From a virus: a DNA stretch of 20,915 bases. The stretch is from IMG/VR virus record IMGVR_UViG_3300049434_000031, positions 1-20,915 of that record, one strand, 5' to 3'. Below the pieces are notes generated by a model. That model worked only from the letters and a program-made list of their open reading frames with translations, was not told where the DNA came from and ran no database searches. This document shows positions 12,839 through 20,118 of this stretch, one piece after another. The number at the start of each line of letters is the position of its first letter. The stretch's first letter is position 1. Position numbers and translations under genes: made by a program.

Positions 12839-12877
12839 AAAAAATAAACCCGCGGGGTTTATGTCCCCCGCGGGTTT
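12839..12877 (-). terminator. Strong intrinsic terminator after the capsid gene
   Basis: On the minus strand AAACCCGCGGGG-GACATAAA-CCCCGCGGGTTT is a perfect 12-bp stem with an 8-base loop, followed by ATTTTTT. It sits 40 bp past the major capsid stop, and the GGGGA ribosome site of the connector gene follows at once. It would lower expression of downstream genes relative to capsid, or require antitermination for the tail operon. Confidence 0.85.
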
Positions 12878-12917
12878 CGGTTTTACGGCGGGGACGATTG
12901 CCGCCGCTGATCGGTTC

Positions 12918-14099
12918 TTAACTGGCGGCGTGCTTGAGGAAGCTGTAGCCGGGGGCGAGGTCAAAGTCGCCGTTGACGAATTCCTGCCAGCCGGTTTGGT
13001 CGGCGTTGGTCGGGAGGTTCTTATACACGGCGATGCGGCGGTTGTTTTCGCTGCGCGCCTTGATGCTGGCGGCGCTCACGAAGACGCCGGAAACAGCATT
13101 GGCGGCGGGATCGGCCATATTCACGTCGATCACCACGGGGCAACCGCGAAGCGTCTTGACGGCGCCGGTGATGAGCGGGTCAGACAGCAACGGGCGGTGA
13201 ATGTCATCGGTCAGGTTTTCCATCGCGGCGAGCAATCCGTCCGAGACGACAAATATTCCGTCCACACGGAACGGGGCCGAAAGTGAGTGATACCAGGCGA
13301 CGAACTGGGCATAGGTGATGCCCGATGCCGCGGCGGCCGACGTGTGGCCACTCGTGTGGGTCAGTGCCTTAGTTGTCCATGCCGCGCCCTGCGCCAATTC
13401 GATGCGTTTTTCGAGGATGGGGAGGACGTAGGCGGAGAGGTCGTAGCCGGGGGCCTGCAGAACGGTGTTGGAGAGGAAGAGAGATTTGGAATCGTAGAGG
13501 ATGGCGCCGAGGCTGATCGAGGTGATGGTGGGTTCGGCCTCCGTCGCAGCTCCAGCGTCCTGCGCGAGCACTTGGCCAGAGACGCTTGTGTCATCAATCA
13601 CGGGGATGGTGACGGTCTCGGTGCTTCCCATGCTGATAATCGGCTGGCCGCCGATCATGCAGGCATTCGCCCACGGGTTCCAAAACCTGCGAACGGTCTG
13701 CGGAGTGAGTACGGTGGTGGGGACGAGCGCGCCGGAACCGGTGGCGGTCGTGACGACGGCGAAGGATTCGCGGCCTTCGCCATGCATGTAGGCGCCGTAC
13801 TCTTCGGCGTTGCCGGTGCGAAGGTAGCGATTGAACGCGGCCTTGTCAGCCTTTGCGGGGTCACGCGGGGCGCCGGGGGCGTTGAGGGGCTGGCGTGGCT
13901 CGGTGATCTGGCTGAACTGCATCGCGGCGGCTTCTTTTTCGCCGTCCAGAGTCTTCTTGAGGCCGGCAAAATGCTCCATTGCCGTGCGGGTCTGCGTGTA
14001 TTCCTCGGTGGTGAGTTCGCGGGCTTCCGTCTTCGCCTTCTCATAGATAGCGGCAACGTCGGCGCGGATCGTGTTCATTTTTTCAATGCGCGGGTCCAT
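12918..14099 (-). CDS. HK97-like major capsid protein
   Basis: 393 aa from the ATG at 14099, which has AGGGGA eight bases upstream; the ATG at 14129 is a weaker alternative. Residues 1-~70 are helical and charged (DPRIEKMNTIRADVAAIYEKA, AMEHFAGLKKTLDGEKEAAA), the delta/scaffold domain of HK97-type capsids. This is followed by a typical switch to the shell domain near residues 120-140 (SFAVVTTATGSGALVPTTV). Later strands and the end (AVYKNLPTNADQTGWQEF-NGDFDLAPGYSFLKHA) fit the fold. The prohead protease immediately upstream is expected to remove the delta domain; the exact cleavage site is not visible. No separate scaffold gene is seen, consistent with this type. Confidence 0.92.
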   Translation of the reverse strand: MDPRIEKMNTIRADVAAIYEKAKTEARELTTEEYTQTRTAMEHFAGLKKTLDGEKEAAAMQFSQITEPRQPLNAPGAPRDPAKADKAAFNRYLRTGNAEEYGAYMHGEGRESFAVVTTATGSGALVPTTVLTPQTVRRFWNPWANACMIGGQPIISMGSTETVTIPVIDDTSVSGQVLAQDAGAATEAEPTITSISLGAILYDSKSLFLSNTVLQAPGYDLSAYVLPILEKRIELAQGAAWTTKALTHTSGHTSAAAASGITYAQFVAWYHSLSAPFRVDGIFVVSDGLLAAMENLTDDIHRPLLSDPLITGAVKTLRGCPVVIDVNMADPAANAVSGVFVSAASIKARSENNRRIAVYKNLPTNADQTGWQEFVNGDFDLAPGYSFLKHAAS

Positions 14100-14158
14100 G
14101 TTCGATTCCCCTGAATAGACGGTAGTCACTGGCCGAAACTCTGCCGGCGTTCAATTGG

Positions 14159-14767
14159 TTAATTCGACGGCGGGAGGTTCATTTCCTGAATTTCGACGCT
14201 GAGACGGTTGCGGAGCGGCGTGGGCGCTGGCGGCTTGGCCTGGGCGAATTCGCTGGCGATGCTGGTGTCCGTGAAAGCGGGGCGGCCGGTGACAGTCACC
14301 TCGTCAAACTCGAATTCCGAATACTCGATAATGTCGGGCTCTCCCTCTTTCTCGGTGACTTCATATTTGCAATTGGCCCATAGCATGGAAAAGCTCATGC
14401 CGTTCACGTCACCGCGCCGGATCAGCGCCACCATGTCCCGGTTGTAGCTGGTGTCGGCGGGGTCAATCTCGACCTTCAAGCCCTTGTCATCGCTGGTCAT
14501 CTTGAGCGTGCCGTTGCCGGCGCATCCCATGATCTTCGTGAAATCGTGATCGCAAACGGCAAAGGTGTTTTCGTTGGCTGGCTTGGCGCTGCCGGCCTTC
14601 AACCGCACCTTGTAGCCGCCCCGATCGTCGGAGAGCGTGTTCCACTTCATGGCGTAGCCGGTGAGGATGGGCATTTTGTTCTCGCGATCCTGCACGGCGA
14701 ATTCGACGGCCTCGCGGTCGAGGTTGAAAATCTGCTTTTGGCCTGGGATGGGGCGATTGGTTTTCAT
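14159..14767 (-). CDS. Prohead protease (HK97 gp4-like, S78/U35 type)
   Basis: 202 aa from the ATG at 14767 with GGAG upstream; the open frame further upstream runs into the portal gene. It begins MKTNRPIPGQ. It contains ILTGYAMKWN near residue 34, VCDHDFTKIMG with catalytic His74, and DVNGMSFSM with catalytic Ser125, the two signature blocks of the herpesvirus/HK97 prohead protease fold; the GR-AF segment at ~161 follows as in the family. It cleaves the capsid delta domain during maturation. It sits between portal and capsid as in HK97, two bases from the portal stop. Confidence 0.92.
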   Translation of the reverse strand: MKTNRPIPGQKQIFNLDREAVEFAVQDRENKMPILTGYAMKWNTLSDDRGGYKVRLKAGSAKPANENTFAVCDHDFTKIMGCAGNGTLKMTSDDKGLKVEIDPADTSYNRDMVALIRRGDVNGMSFSMLWANCKYEVTEKEGEPDIIEYSEFEFDEVTVTGRPAFTDTSIASEFAQAKPPAPTPLRNRLSVEIQEMNLPPSN

Positions 14768-14769
14768 GG

Positions 14770-16425
14770 CTAACTCCGTAAACGGTTGATGATGGCGGCA
14801 AGGTCCGGGGTGGCGGCGGTGTCGCCGCGGTTGTGGGCGGCATAGAACGCGCGAAGCTCGTGGGCGTAGGCGCTGCCGACGGCGGCGGCCTTGTCGCCGG
14901 GAAGTAGCACGGCGGCGGCGTTCGATGCGTACACGCGCTGCTCCTCGGAGAAGGTGTTTCCCCAAATCGTTAGGCCGGCGGGGTTGGCCTCGAATTTCTT
15001 GAACGCGGTCTCGGTTGCCTTTGCGGTCTTCCGGCCCACCCGCTCGGCGGCGTCGGCAATCACCCGCGCGGCGAGGTTTTCATCTTCCGCGGCGGCGTCG
15101 TCGGCGTCGGGGTCTTTCTCGGGGTCTGCAGGCGCTGCAGGGGCGGCCGGTGCGGGCGTTTCCTTGCCGAGTTCCACCGTATTCGCGGCCACGCGGGGTT
15201 TGCTGCCGATGCCGTCGGCGAAGGGCGGGAGATCCCACACGGCCCGCTCTTCGTCGGGGGTGGTGAGGCCGTTTTGGGTGCGCTTGGTCGCAGCGTCGAT
15301 CTGTGCGGCGTGATCTCCGCGAAGCAAGGCGGCGAAATTGCACTTGATGTAAAACCCGCTCTTGCGCTCGGGGCGGGTGAGTAGTTTGCGGTCCATTTCC
15401 TGTTCAAGCGGGGTTGTCCAGTTTGTGAGCGAGTATTTCACCAGTTCGATGCCCATACTTTCGATGTTCGCCCACGTCGCGCGGCCCAGTTCATAGAGAA
15501 TGTGGGGCGGCAAACGAAGGATTCGGCAGATTTCCAGCGTCGAATATTTCCGGTTGAGGTCAGTTTGCGTCGTGTCCAGGGCCGGCGTGAGCGTCCGGGC
15601 CTTCCCTCCGTGCGTGATGATCATCCATTTGTTCGAGTTTTCGACCCCGGAATACTCGTTTCGGATGGCGTCGGAGATCTCTTTTCGCTGTTCCGGCGTC
15701 AACTTTTGGTCGGTTTCGATCACCCCGCCGAGTAGCCCGCCTTGTTTGTAGTACCGGCTGATGTGGGCCTCGGTGTTTTTGGCGGTGCGGAGCGTCTCCC
15801 CCGTCATCTGCACCGTCTTCATGCCCGCCATGCCGTCAAAGCTGAGCGCCGACAGGTGAAGCATTTCAGAATCGGCGAAGATGATGTAGCGGCTGTTCGG
15901 GTCGTGAGCGTCAACGAGTTGCTCGGTGTCGAAGGCGTACCATTGCTGGCCCTTGAATCGAAACGGAATCATCCGATCCGGAGCGAGGTTGTACAGCGTG
16001 GTTTCATCACCGATGCGGCGGATGGCGGCGTAGGCGTTCGACCAATTAACCGCATGAAGCATGAAGGTTGACCAAAACTTAAACGGCGATTGCAGGGCGT
16101 TCGGTTCCTTGTTGAGTGTCCATTCGGCGGGATGATCTTCTTTGTGCGTTGGCGTTCCATTGGTCCGCTGGTAGACGCACTTGGGTAATCCCGCCAGCGT
16201 CTCGGCGATGAAACGCACTCCCGACAGATACGCGGGAATCGAGAGCGCTGTGTGCTCGTTGATGATCGTGTTTCCGCCGCCCATGAGCGTCATCGGATCG
16301 ACGTTGCGCATCCCTTCGATAGTGAAGATTTGCGGAATGGAACCGGGGCCGGCGGTGCCGTTGCCGTCCAGCGTTGCCGGGTCAACGTGATCGGACGAAA
16401 CTTTGATGATGTTAGACGAAGGCAA
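14770..16425 (-). CDS. HK97-family portal protein
   Basis: About 551 aa, overlapping the terminase end. The TTG at 16425 is chosen because GGAG lies seven bases before it; the TTG at 16431 leaves only one base of spacing. The product begins MPSSNIIKVS. Family signatures are strong: IPAYLSGVRFIAETLAGLPKCVY, the LLGGVIETDQKLTPEQRKEI block, the KYSTLEICRILRLPPHILYEL motif with TWANIESM just after, and NWTTPLEQEMDRKLLT. From ~residue 395 the C-terminus is an Ala/Pro/Asp-rich linker (residues ~425-450) followed by a helical extension not found in the shortest HK97 portals. Twelve copies form the DNA gateway and motor docking ring. Confidence 0.95.
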   Translation of the reverse strand: MPSSNIIKVSSDHVDPATLDGNGTAGPGSIPQIFTIEGMRNVDPMTLMGGGNTIINEHTALSIPAYLSGVRFIAETLAGLPKCVYQRTNGTPTHKEDHPAEWTLNKEPNALQSPFKFWSTFMLHAVNWSNAYAAIRRIGDETTLYNLAPDRMIPFRFKGQQWYAFDTEQLVDAHDPNSRYIIFADSEMLHLSALSFDGMAGMKTVQMTGETLRTAKNTEAHISRYYKQGGLLGGVIETDQKLTPEQRKEISDAIRNEYSGVENSNKWMIITHGGKARTLTPALDTTQTDLNRKYSTLEICRILRLPPHILYELGRATWANIESMGIELVKYSLTNWTTPLEQEMDRKLLTRPERKSGFYIKCNFAALLRGDHAAQIDAATKRTQNGLTTPDEERAVWDLPPFADGIGSKPRVAANTVELGKETPAPAAPAAPADPEKDPDADDAAAEDENLAARVIADAAERVGRKTAKATETAFKKFEANPAGLTIWGNTFSEEQRVYASNAAAVLLPGDKAAAVGSAYAHELRAFYAAHNRGDTAATPDLAAIINRLRS

Positions 16426-18031
16426 TGCCAAGCTCCTGCACTTCCTCGGGGGCGTGCCGCATCGCGCGATCGAGCGCCATCACAAGAGAGACGATGCTGT
16501 CGATTTTAAGTTTGGAAGCGCTCCCGCCCGGCTTCTCAAGTTTGATGTTCTCATGTTGATCGAACTTGGCCTCGACGTTCCCGGCCTGCCAACGCATGAC
16601 GGGGTGATTTGCGTGGCGAATGCGGTGGAGCATGAGCAGCCTCTGTAGTTCCTTTGCGGGGGCGTTTAGCGAGTAGCCTTGTTTGATCGGCACACACACG
16701 AGGCCGGCCTCCTCGAGTTTCTGGATGATGAGCGGAGCATTCCAGTTGTCGAATCCGATCTCTTTAATCTTATATTTCGACGCCAGAGTGATGATTTCCT
16801 TGACGATCGAGGCGGGGTCGATGGCAGGTCCGGGGGTGGGAATGAGGTATCCCGCCTTCGCCCACGCGGTATAGCTCACCCCGTTCCGGCGCCCACGATC
16901 TTCGAGATTGTCTTCGGGAACGAAGATGCGGGGGAGTACGTCGTAGCCTTCAAGGTCATTTGGGAATGCGAGAAGAAAACACGCGGTATCGTTGACGCTG
17001 GCGAGGTCCAGGCCGCCACAGCATTCACGTCCTGCGTGGGCCTCGGCGTCGAAGGCGCCGGCGTTTGCGTCCCAAAGTTCCAGCGGTATCCAGCGCGTGG
17101 CCTGTTCGGTCCACTGATTTAGGCGAAGCCGGCGGAAACGATTCTCGGCGGCGGGGTTGGCGCGGGCCTCGGCGAAGTCACGCGCGAAAGCGGCAAGCGG
17201 CATGATGGCGCTGCCAAGTGACGGGTTGGCTTTCCGCCACGTCGACTCGGCGGTCCAATCGTCCCCCGGCTCGGCCTCGGCGATGTAGGTGTAGAACGCA
17301 TCGTCCGCGATTTCCCCCGCGCGTACGCGCTGCGCGTAGCTGTAAACCTCATAGCAGATGGACTCTCGATCGTGTCCGGCGGTGGTGGTGCTGATGAGCA
17401 AGGCCGGCTCCCCGGTGCGCTCTTCGATGGCGGTTCCGGCGTACTTGATGGTGTCATAGAGTTCGCGGCTCTTGGCGCGGTGCAGCTCATCGTAGTAGGT
17501 GAAAGCGGAGTTGATGCCGTCGGCGCTGTCGGCCTCGGCGCTCATAGAACGAAAGAATGTCCCGGCGTCATCGAAGACGATTGTTTTGGTGGTGCGGATC
17601 GGCGTGAGGATGGCTTTAAGCTCCGGCGATGCCCGCACCATCTTCGCCGCCTCACGGTATACGAGGGCGGCTTGCTCGCGCTCGGTGGCGAAGCTGTAGC
17701 ATTCTTGGCCGGGGCCGACTTCGCAAACTTCCATGTAGAGCAAAAGGCCGGCAGCCCAATAGGTCTTCCCGTTTTTCTTGGCCATGCTGATATAGGCTTC
17801 GCGGAATCGCCGTTTCCCATCGGCGCGTCGCCAGCCAAAAAGGTTGCGGTTCACTTCCGCTTGCCACGGCGTGGGCGTGTAGGGTTTTACCCCGCCCTTC
17901 ATGGGGACGCGCACGAAGGCGGCGAAGAATTGATTGGGGCGGTCGGCGGCGGCCTCGTCAAAGTAGCAACCATTGGCGACAGCGAGTTCGTCGGATTTAT
18001 TCTGGATGTGGCGGGCGGTAACGTCATCCAT
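16412..18031 (-). CDS. terL: Terminase large subunit
   Basis: 539 aa from the ATG at 18031, which overlaps the terS stop. Walker A is SMAKKNGKT around residues 82-90 with Lys89; Walker B is YYDELH with Asp181/Glu182; the coupling motif ISTTTAG follows at ~213-219. The nuclease domain has GGLDLASVND with Asp342, IGFDNWN with Asp428, and LKIDSIVSLVMALDRA with Asp511. This layout is of the HK97/P27-associated Terminase_1 family. The enzyme packages DNA into the prohead and cuts the concatemer. The gene is followed directly by portal, as usual. The three acidic residues are intact, so it should be active. Confidence 0.96.
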   Translation of the reverse strand: MDDVTARHIQNKSDELAVANGCYFDEAAADRPNQFFAAFVRVPMKGGVKPYTPTPWQAEVNRNLFGWRRADGKRRFREAYISMAKKNGKTYWAAGLLLYMEVCEVGPGQECYSFATEREQAALVYREAAKMVRASPELKAILTPIRTTKTIVFDDAGTFFRSMSAEADSADGINSAFTYYDELHRAKSRELYDTIKYAGTAIEERTGEPALLISTTTAGHDRESICYEVYSYAQRVRAGEIADDAFYTYIAEAEPGDDWTAESTWRKANPSLGSAIMPLAAFARDFAEARANPAAENRFRRLRLNQWTEQATRWIPLELWDANAGAFDAEAHAGRECCGGLDLASVNDTACFLLAFPNDLEGYDVLPRIFVPEDNLEDRGRRNGVSYTAWAKAGYLIPTPGPAIDPASIVKEIITLASKYKIKEIGFDNWNAPLIIQKLEEAGLVCVPIKQGYSLNAPAKELQRLLMLHRIRHANHPVMRWQAGNVEAKFDQHENIKLEKPGGSASKLKIDSIVSLVMALDRAMRHAPEEVQELGIAFV

Positions 18032-18518
18032 TTTTCCGGCCAATAAATCCCAACACGGCGTCACCTGGGGCGGCCTCGCGCTCGGCTTGGTTCACGCTGA
18101 TCCGCGTGCGGGCGCTGGGGGTCATGCCGAAAGATGCCGCGAGGCGGGCGAGTTGATCGGCGAGGGAACGCTCGGCGGAATGCAGGGCGCTCACCTGCAT
18201 GTACGAGCCGTTGGCGCTCTTCATTTCGGAAACCTCTTCACCCTTCTTCTCGAGCGCTTCTACCGTGCGCCGCCACCGCACCCACGTCGTCACATACCGC
18301 GTGAGTTCGTTGCTATCGACTTCGCCAACAACACCCATGTTGTTGAGCATCCGGGAAAGGCGTTTGAATTCGGCGCGGGCGTCTTTATTTTTGATCCACC
18401 GCGGAAGCCCCGGCAATCCGAGAGACGTGGGCTCGCCTGGGGCGGCGCGGTCGGCGCGGAACGTCCCATTGAGTTTCTTCATTGCCGAGGGAAGAGGTTG
18501 AGGGCCGCGGGCGCCCAT
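18024..18518 (-). CDS. terS: Terminase small subunit, P27 family
   Basis: 164 aa, ATG after TGGAG with 5-6 bases spacing. The opening MGARGPQPLPSAMKKLNGTFRADR and PTSLGLPGLPRWI are typical of P27-type small terminases, followed by a helical segment (ARAEFKRLSRMLNNMGV, DSNELTRYVTTWVRWRRTVEALEK) and a C-terminal part with SALHSAERSLADQLARLAASFGMTPSARTRI. The family consensus ends with an SPxxR motif, here TPSAR. It recognises the packaging site and activates the large subunit. It follows a 105-bp leader with two hairpins. Confidence 0.93.
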   Translation of the reverse strand: MGARGPQPLPSAMKKLNGTFRADRAAPGEPTSLGLPGLPRWIKNKDARAEFKRLSRMLNNMGVVGEVDSNELTRYVTTWVRWRRTVEALEKKGEEVSEMKSANGSYMQVSALHSAERSLADQLARLAASFGMTPSARTRISVNQAEREAAPGDAVLGFIGRKNG

Positions 18519-18623
18519 GATTTCTCCATTTGGAAGCCCCCGAGGGGCTAAAAACGTGCCAAGTAAGCGTAAAAGCTGGCGAATCGGTATGGATGAATGA
18601 CGTTCAAAAAGTTCGAAAGGGGG
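18519..18623 (-). promoter_or_regulatory. Leader of terS with two hairpins
   Basis: On the minus strand GGGGG-ATAA-CCCCC (18632-18619) overlaps the stop of the 111-aa gene and is followed by TTTC. Further on, AGCCCC-TCG-GGGGCT (18549-18535) ends 10 bases ahead of the terS ribosome site and is followed by TCC rather than a T-run. GGGGGCTTCC also occurs at the foot of the hairpin before the XRE gene (2850-2859). Either may be a weak terminator; a packaging site can also lie here, but I see no direct evidence for it. Confidence 0.4.
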
Positions 18624-18959
18624 TTATCCCCCAACCGTCACGGACCCATCATCCGCAATCGTCACGGGCTGCGGAGTGCCTACCAGCGTCACGCTGCCGC
18701 CCTTTAGAGCGTTCGCAACGCTCGCAAGGGCTTCCATCGCGGCCAGCATCTCGGCGCCGTCTGTGCCAAGTTCTGCGAAGTATTGGGCGGGCGTGTAGGT
18801 CTGAGCGAGCCACGCGCGGCGGTAGAGTTCGCCATGCGCATGCTTGATGCGGGCGAGGGCGGTGTTGAGTTCCGATGTGGCGTACTGGCGCGCGGCCTTC
18901 GGAGTGATCACCGTGGAGACAGGGGACGGGGCGGCGGGGCGTTCTCTTACAAGTGGCAT
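18624..18959 (-). CDS. 111-aa protein of unknown function next to terminase
   Basis: The ATG at 18959 is preceded by AAAGGAATC, and it overlaps the HNH gene end by 13 bases. It begins MPLVRERPAAPSPVSTV. The middle is helical (SELNTALARIKHAHGELYRRAWLAQTY) and followed by AQYFAELGTDGAEMLAAMEALASVANAL; the end is glycine-rich. There is no motif I know. Its position between an HNH endonuclease and terS suggests a role linked to packaging or head structure, but this is not established. Confidence 0.65.
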   Translation of the reverse strand: MPLVRERPAAPSPVSTVITPKAARQYATSELNTALARIKHAHGELYRRAWLAQTYTPAQYFAELGTDGAEMLAAMEALASVANALKGGSVTLVGTPQPVTIADDGSVTVGG

Positions 18960-19354
18960 GGTTGATTCCTTTCGGTTGCGGTGATGGTCGAGTGACAGGG
19001 GACACAGAGCGATTCGAGATTCGTGATTTCCGACGCGAGGTCGGGCCTGGTGGCGCGGCTTTGGATGTGGTGTACATCGTGAGCGAGCGCGACGATTCCT
19101 TTCTTGGCGCAGTCGGCGCAGAACGGGTGATCGTGCAACTGCTCGCGGCGCAGGCGCTGCCACGCTGCGGAGTTGAGGAAGGCGCGGGACTCACGCGTTT
19201 CAGGGAGGGCGTTGTAGGCGGCTTCTGCATCTGCCTTACGTTCGACAGTGACGGCCTGCATGCGCGGGGCATGGCGCGGGCAATAGCGGTCAATGCCGCC
19301 GAGTAGGGCGGGGCATCCTCCCCACTGGCAAGCGTGTTTGGGGGCGGCGGCCAT
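18947..19354 (-). CDS. HNH endonuclease (phage packaging type)
   Basis: 135 aa from the ATG at 19354 with GGGAG upstream and TGATG overlap. The central HNH module is clear: FCADCAKKG with Cys79/Cys82, DVHHIQSR with His95/His96, an Asn at 112 (ITNLESL), and CVPCHS with Cys117, Cys120 and His121. Four zinc ligands plus the His-Asn-His site match HK97 gp74-like HNH enzymes, which stimulate terminase cutting in related phages. A second Cys/His cluster lies at the N-terminus (Cys9, Cys14, Cys25, His28), a likely extra zinc knuckle. The gene sits just upstream of the terminase genes, as is common. Confidence 0.93.
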   Translation of the reverse strand: MAAAPKHACQWGGCPALLGGIDRYCPRHAPRMQAVTVERKADAEAAYNALPETRESRAFLNSAAWQRLRREQLHDHPFCADCAKKGIVALAHDVHHIQSRATRPDLASEITNLESLCVPCHSTITATERNQPCHL

Positions 19355-19509
19355 CACTCCCTCCCCCAGCGGGCGAATTGAGCAAAGCAATATATGCCGA
19401 ATCCTATTGCCACCGAATTAGTTCCCCACGATATCAAAAACAGCCCGGCAACAGCCCACAAATTGAAGACGATGGCATTGAAGATATGTTTGGTGGTTTC
19501 TTGGCGCAT
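19354..19509 (-). CDS. 51-aa small membrane protein
   Basis: Start at ATG 19509, which has GGAG with five bases spacing and overlaps the stop of the sigma-like gene (TGATG); its own TGA overlaps the HNH start. A double ATG at 19512 has worse spacing. After a polar start (MRQETTKHIF) residues ~11-46 are hydrophobic (AIVFNLWAVAGLFLISW, VAIGFGIYCFAQF) with one short polar break, enough for one long or two short membrane segments. It ends with ARWGRE. Small size and membrane segments fit a holin or a similar protein, but nothing is diagnostic. It is too short for usual gene callers. Confidence 0.65.
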   Translation of the reverse strand: MRQETTKHIFNAIVFNLWAVAGLFLISWGTNSVAIGFGIYCFAQFARWGRE

Positions 19510-20111
19510 CATTTCTCCAATTGGCCGGCAATCTTGCGGCGGGCTTGAAAGACGGCGTTGTCAACGGCCTTGGTGGTGACGCCGAGACGTTCAGCGGTGC
19601 GGCGGTAAGTGTCCCCGTGGGTGACGGCAAGGAAGGCGCGGCGTTCAAACTTCGAGAGGGTGCGGCTAACCTTCCGCCATTCGTGATTGGCCTCGTCGAC
19701 GTTATCAATTGTGGTTTCTGGATCAATGAAGGCGACGGGGGGGGCGTATGAATCCTTGAACAGCTTGGGGATTTCCGGTTTCGCATCGTGGGGGCGGCGC
19801 TTGCCGCGGTAGCCGTCACCGTGATTCTTGCGGGTGTTTTTGAGGCGTAAAAGGTCAACGCATTTGTGCGTGAGAATCGCTCCAAAGCACACGCGAACGC
19901 TGCCTTTATAGGGCTCATAATTATTTACGAGATTTATAACACTTTCTCCGGCGGCGCTTTCCACGTCATCGGTATCAACACTGTGAAAACCCATCCGCAC
20001 GCGCCGCATGATAGGCCAAAGCGCGGCGATGAGTTGGCGGTACGCGTCCTCGCGCTGCGTGGTGTAGCAGCTGCGAGCCTGGGTGATGAGTTGGGGGAGA
20101 TCGACTTCCAT
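19509..20111 (-). CDS. Phage-encoded sigma-factor-like protein (SigH/ECF type)
   Basis: 200 aa from the ATG at 20111 after AGGAT. Residues ~18-95 resemble sigma region 2: RQLIAALWPIMRRVRMGFHSVDTDDVESAAGESVINLVNNYEPYKGSVRVCFGAILTHKCVDLLRLK has the order of the ECF/SigH group (DDVES, then E-YKG, then LTHKCVDLLR). Residues ~145-198 resemble region 4 with LSKFERRAFLAVTHGDTYRRTAERLGVTTKAVDNAVFQARRKI, a helix-turn-helix of the type that contacts the -35 element. The two halves are joined by a 40-residue basic linker. A phage sigma factor would redirect host RNA polymerase to late promoters; the target promoters are not identified. A transcription-regulator role is the alternative. Confidence 0.75.
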   Translation of the reverse strand: MEVDLPQLITQARSCYTTQREDAYRQLIAALWPIMRRVRMGFHSVDTDDVESAAGESVINLVNNYEPYKGSVRVCFGAILTHKCVDLLRLKNTRKNHGDGYRGKRRPHDAKPEIPKLFKDSYAPPVAFIDPETTIDNVDEANHEWRKVSRTLSKFERRAFLAVTHGDTYRRTAERLGVTTKAVDNAVFQARRKIAGQLEK

Positions 20112-20118
20112 TTTTATC

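Noticed and set aside
13287-14114. Plus-strand 275-codon frame opposite the capsid gene
   Set aside because: Gly/Arg-rich shadow of the GC-rich capsid sequence with no ribosome site or family resemblance.
14771-14965. N-terminal extension of the prohead protease to 14965
   Set aside because: It is an Arg-rich out-of-frame shadow of the portal C-terminus; the ATG at 14767 has a ribosome site and starts a normal protease.
18519-18623. A cos or pac site before terS
   Set aside because: Hairpins are visible, but there is no defined end sequence or repeated terminase-binding set to support a packaging site call.
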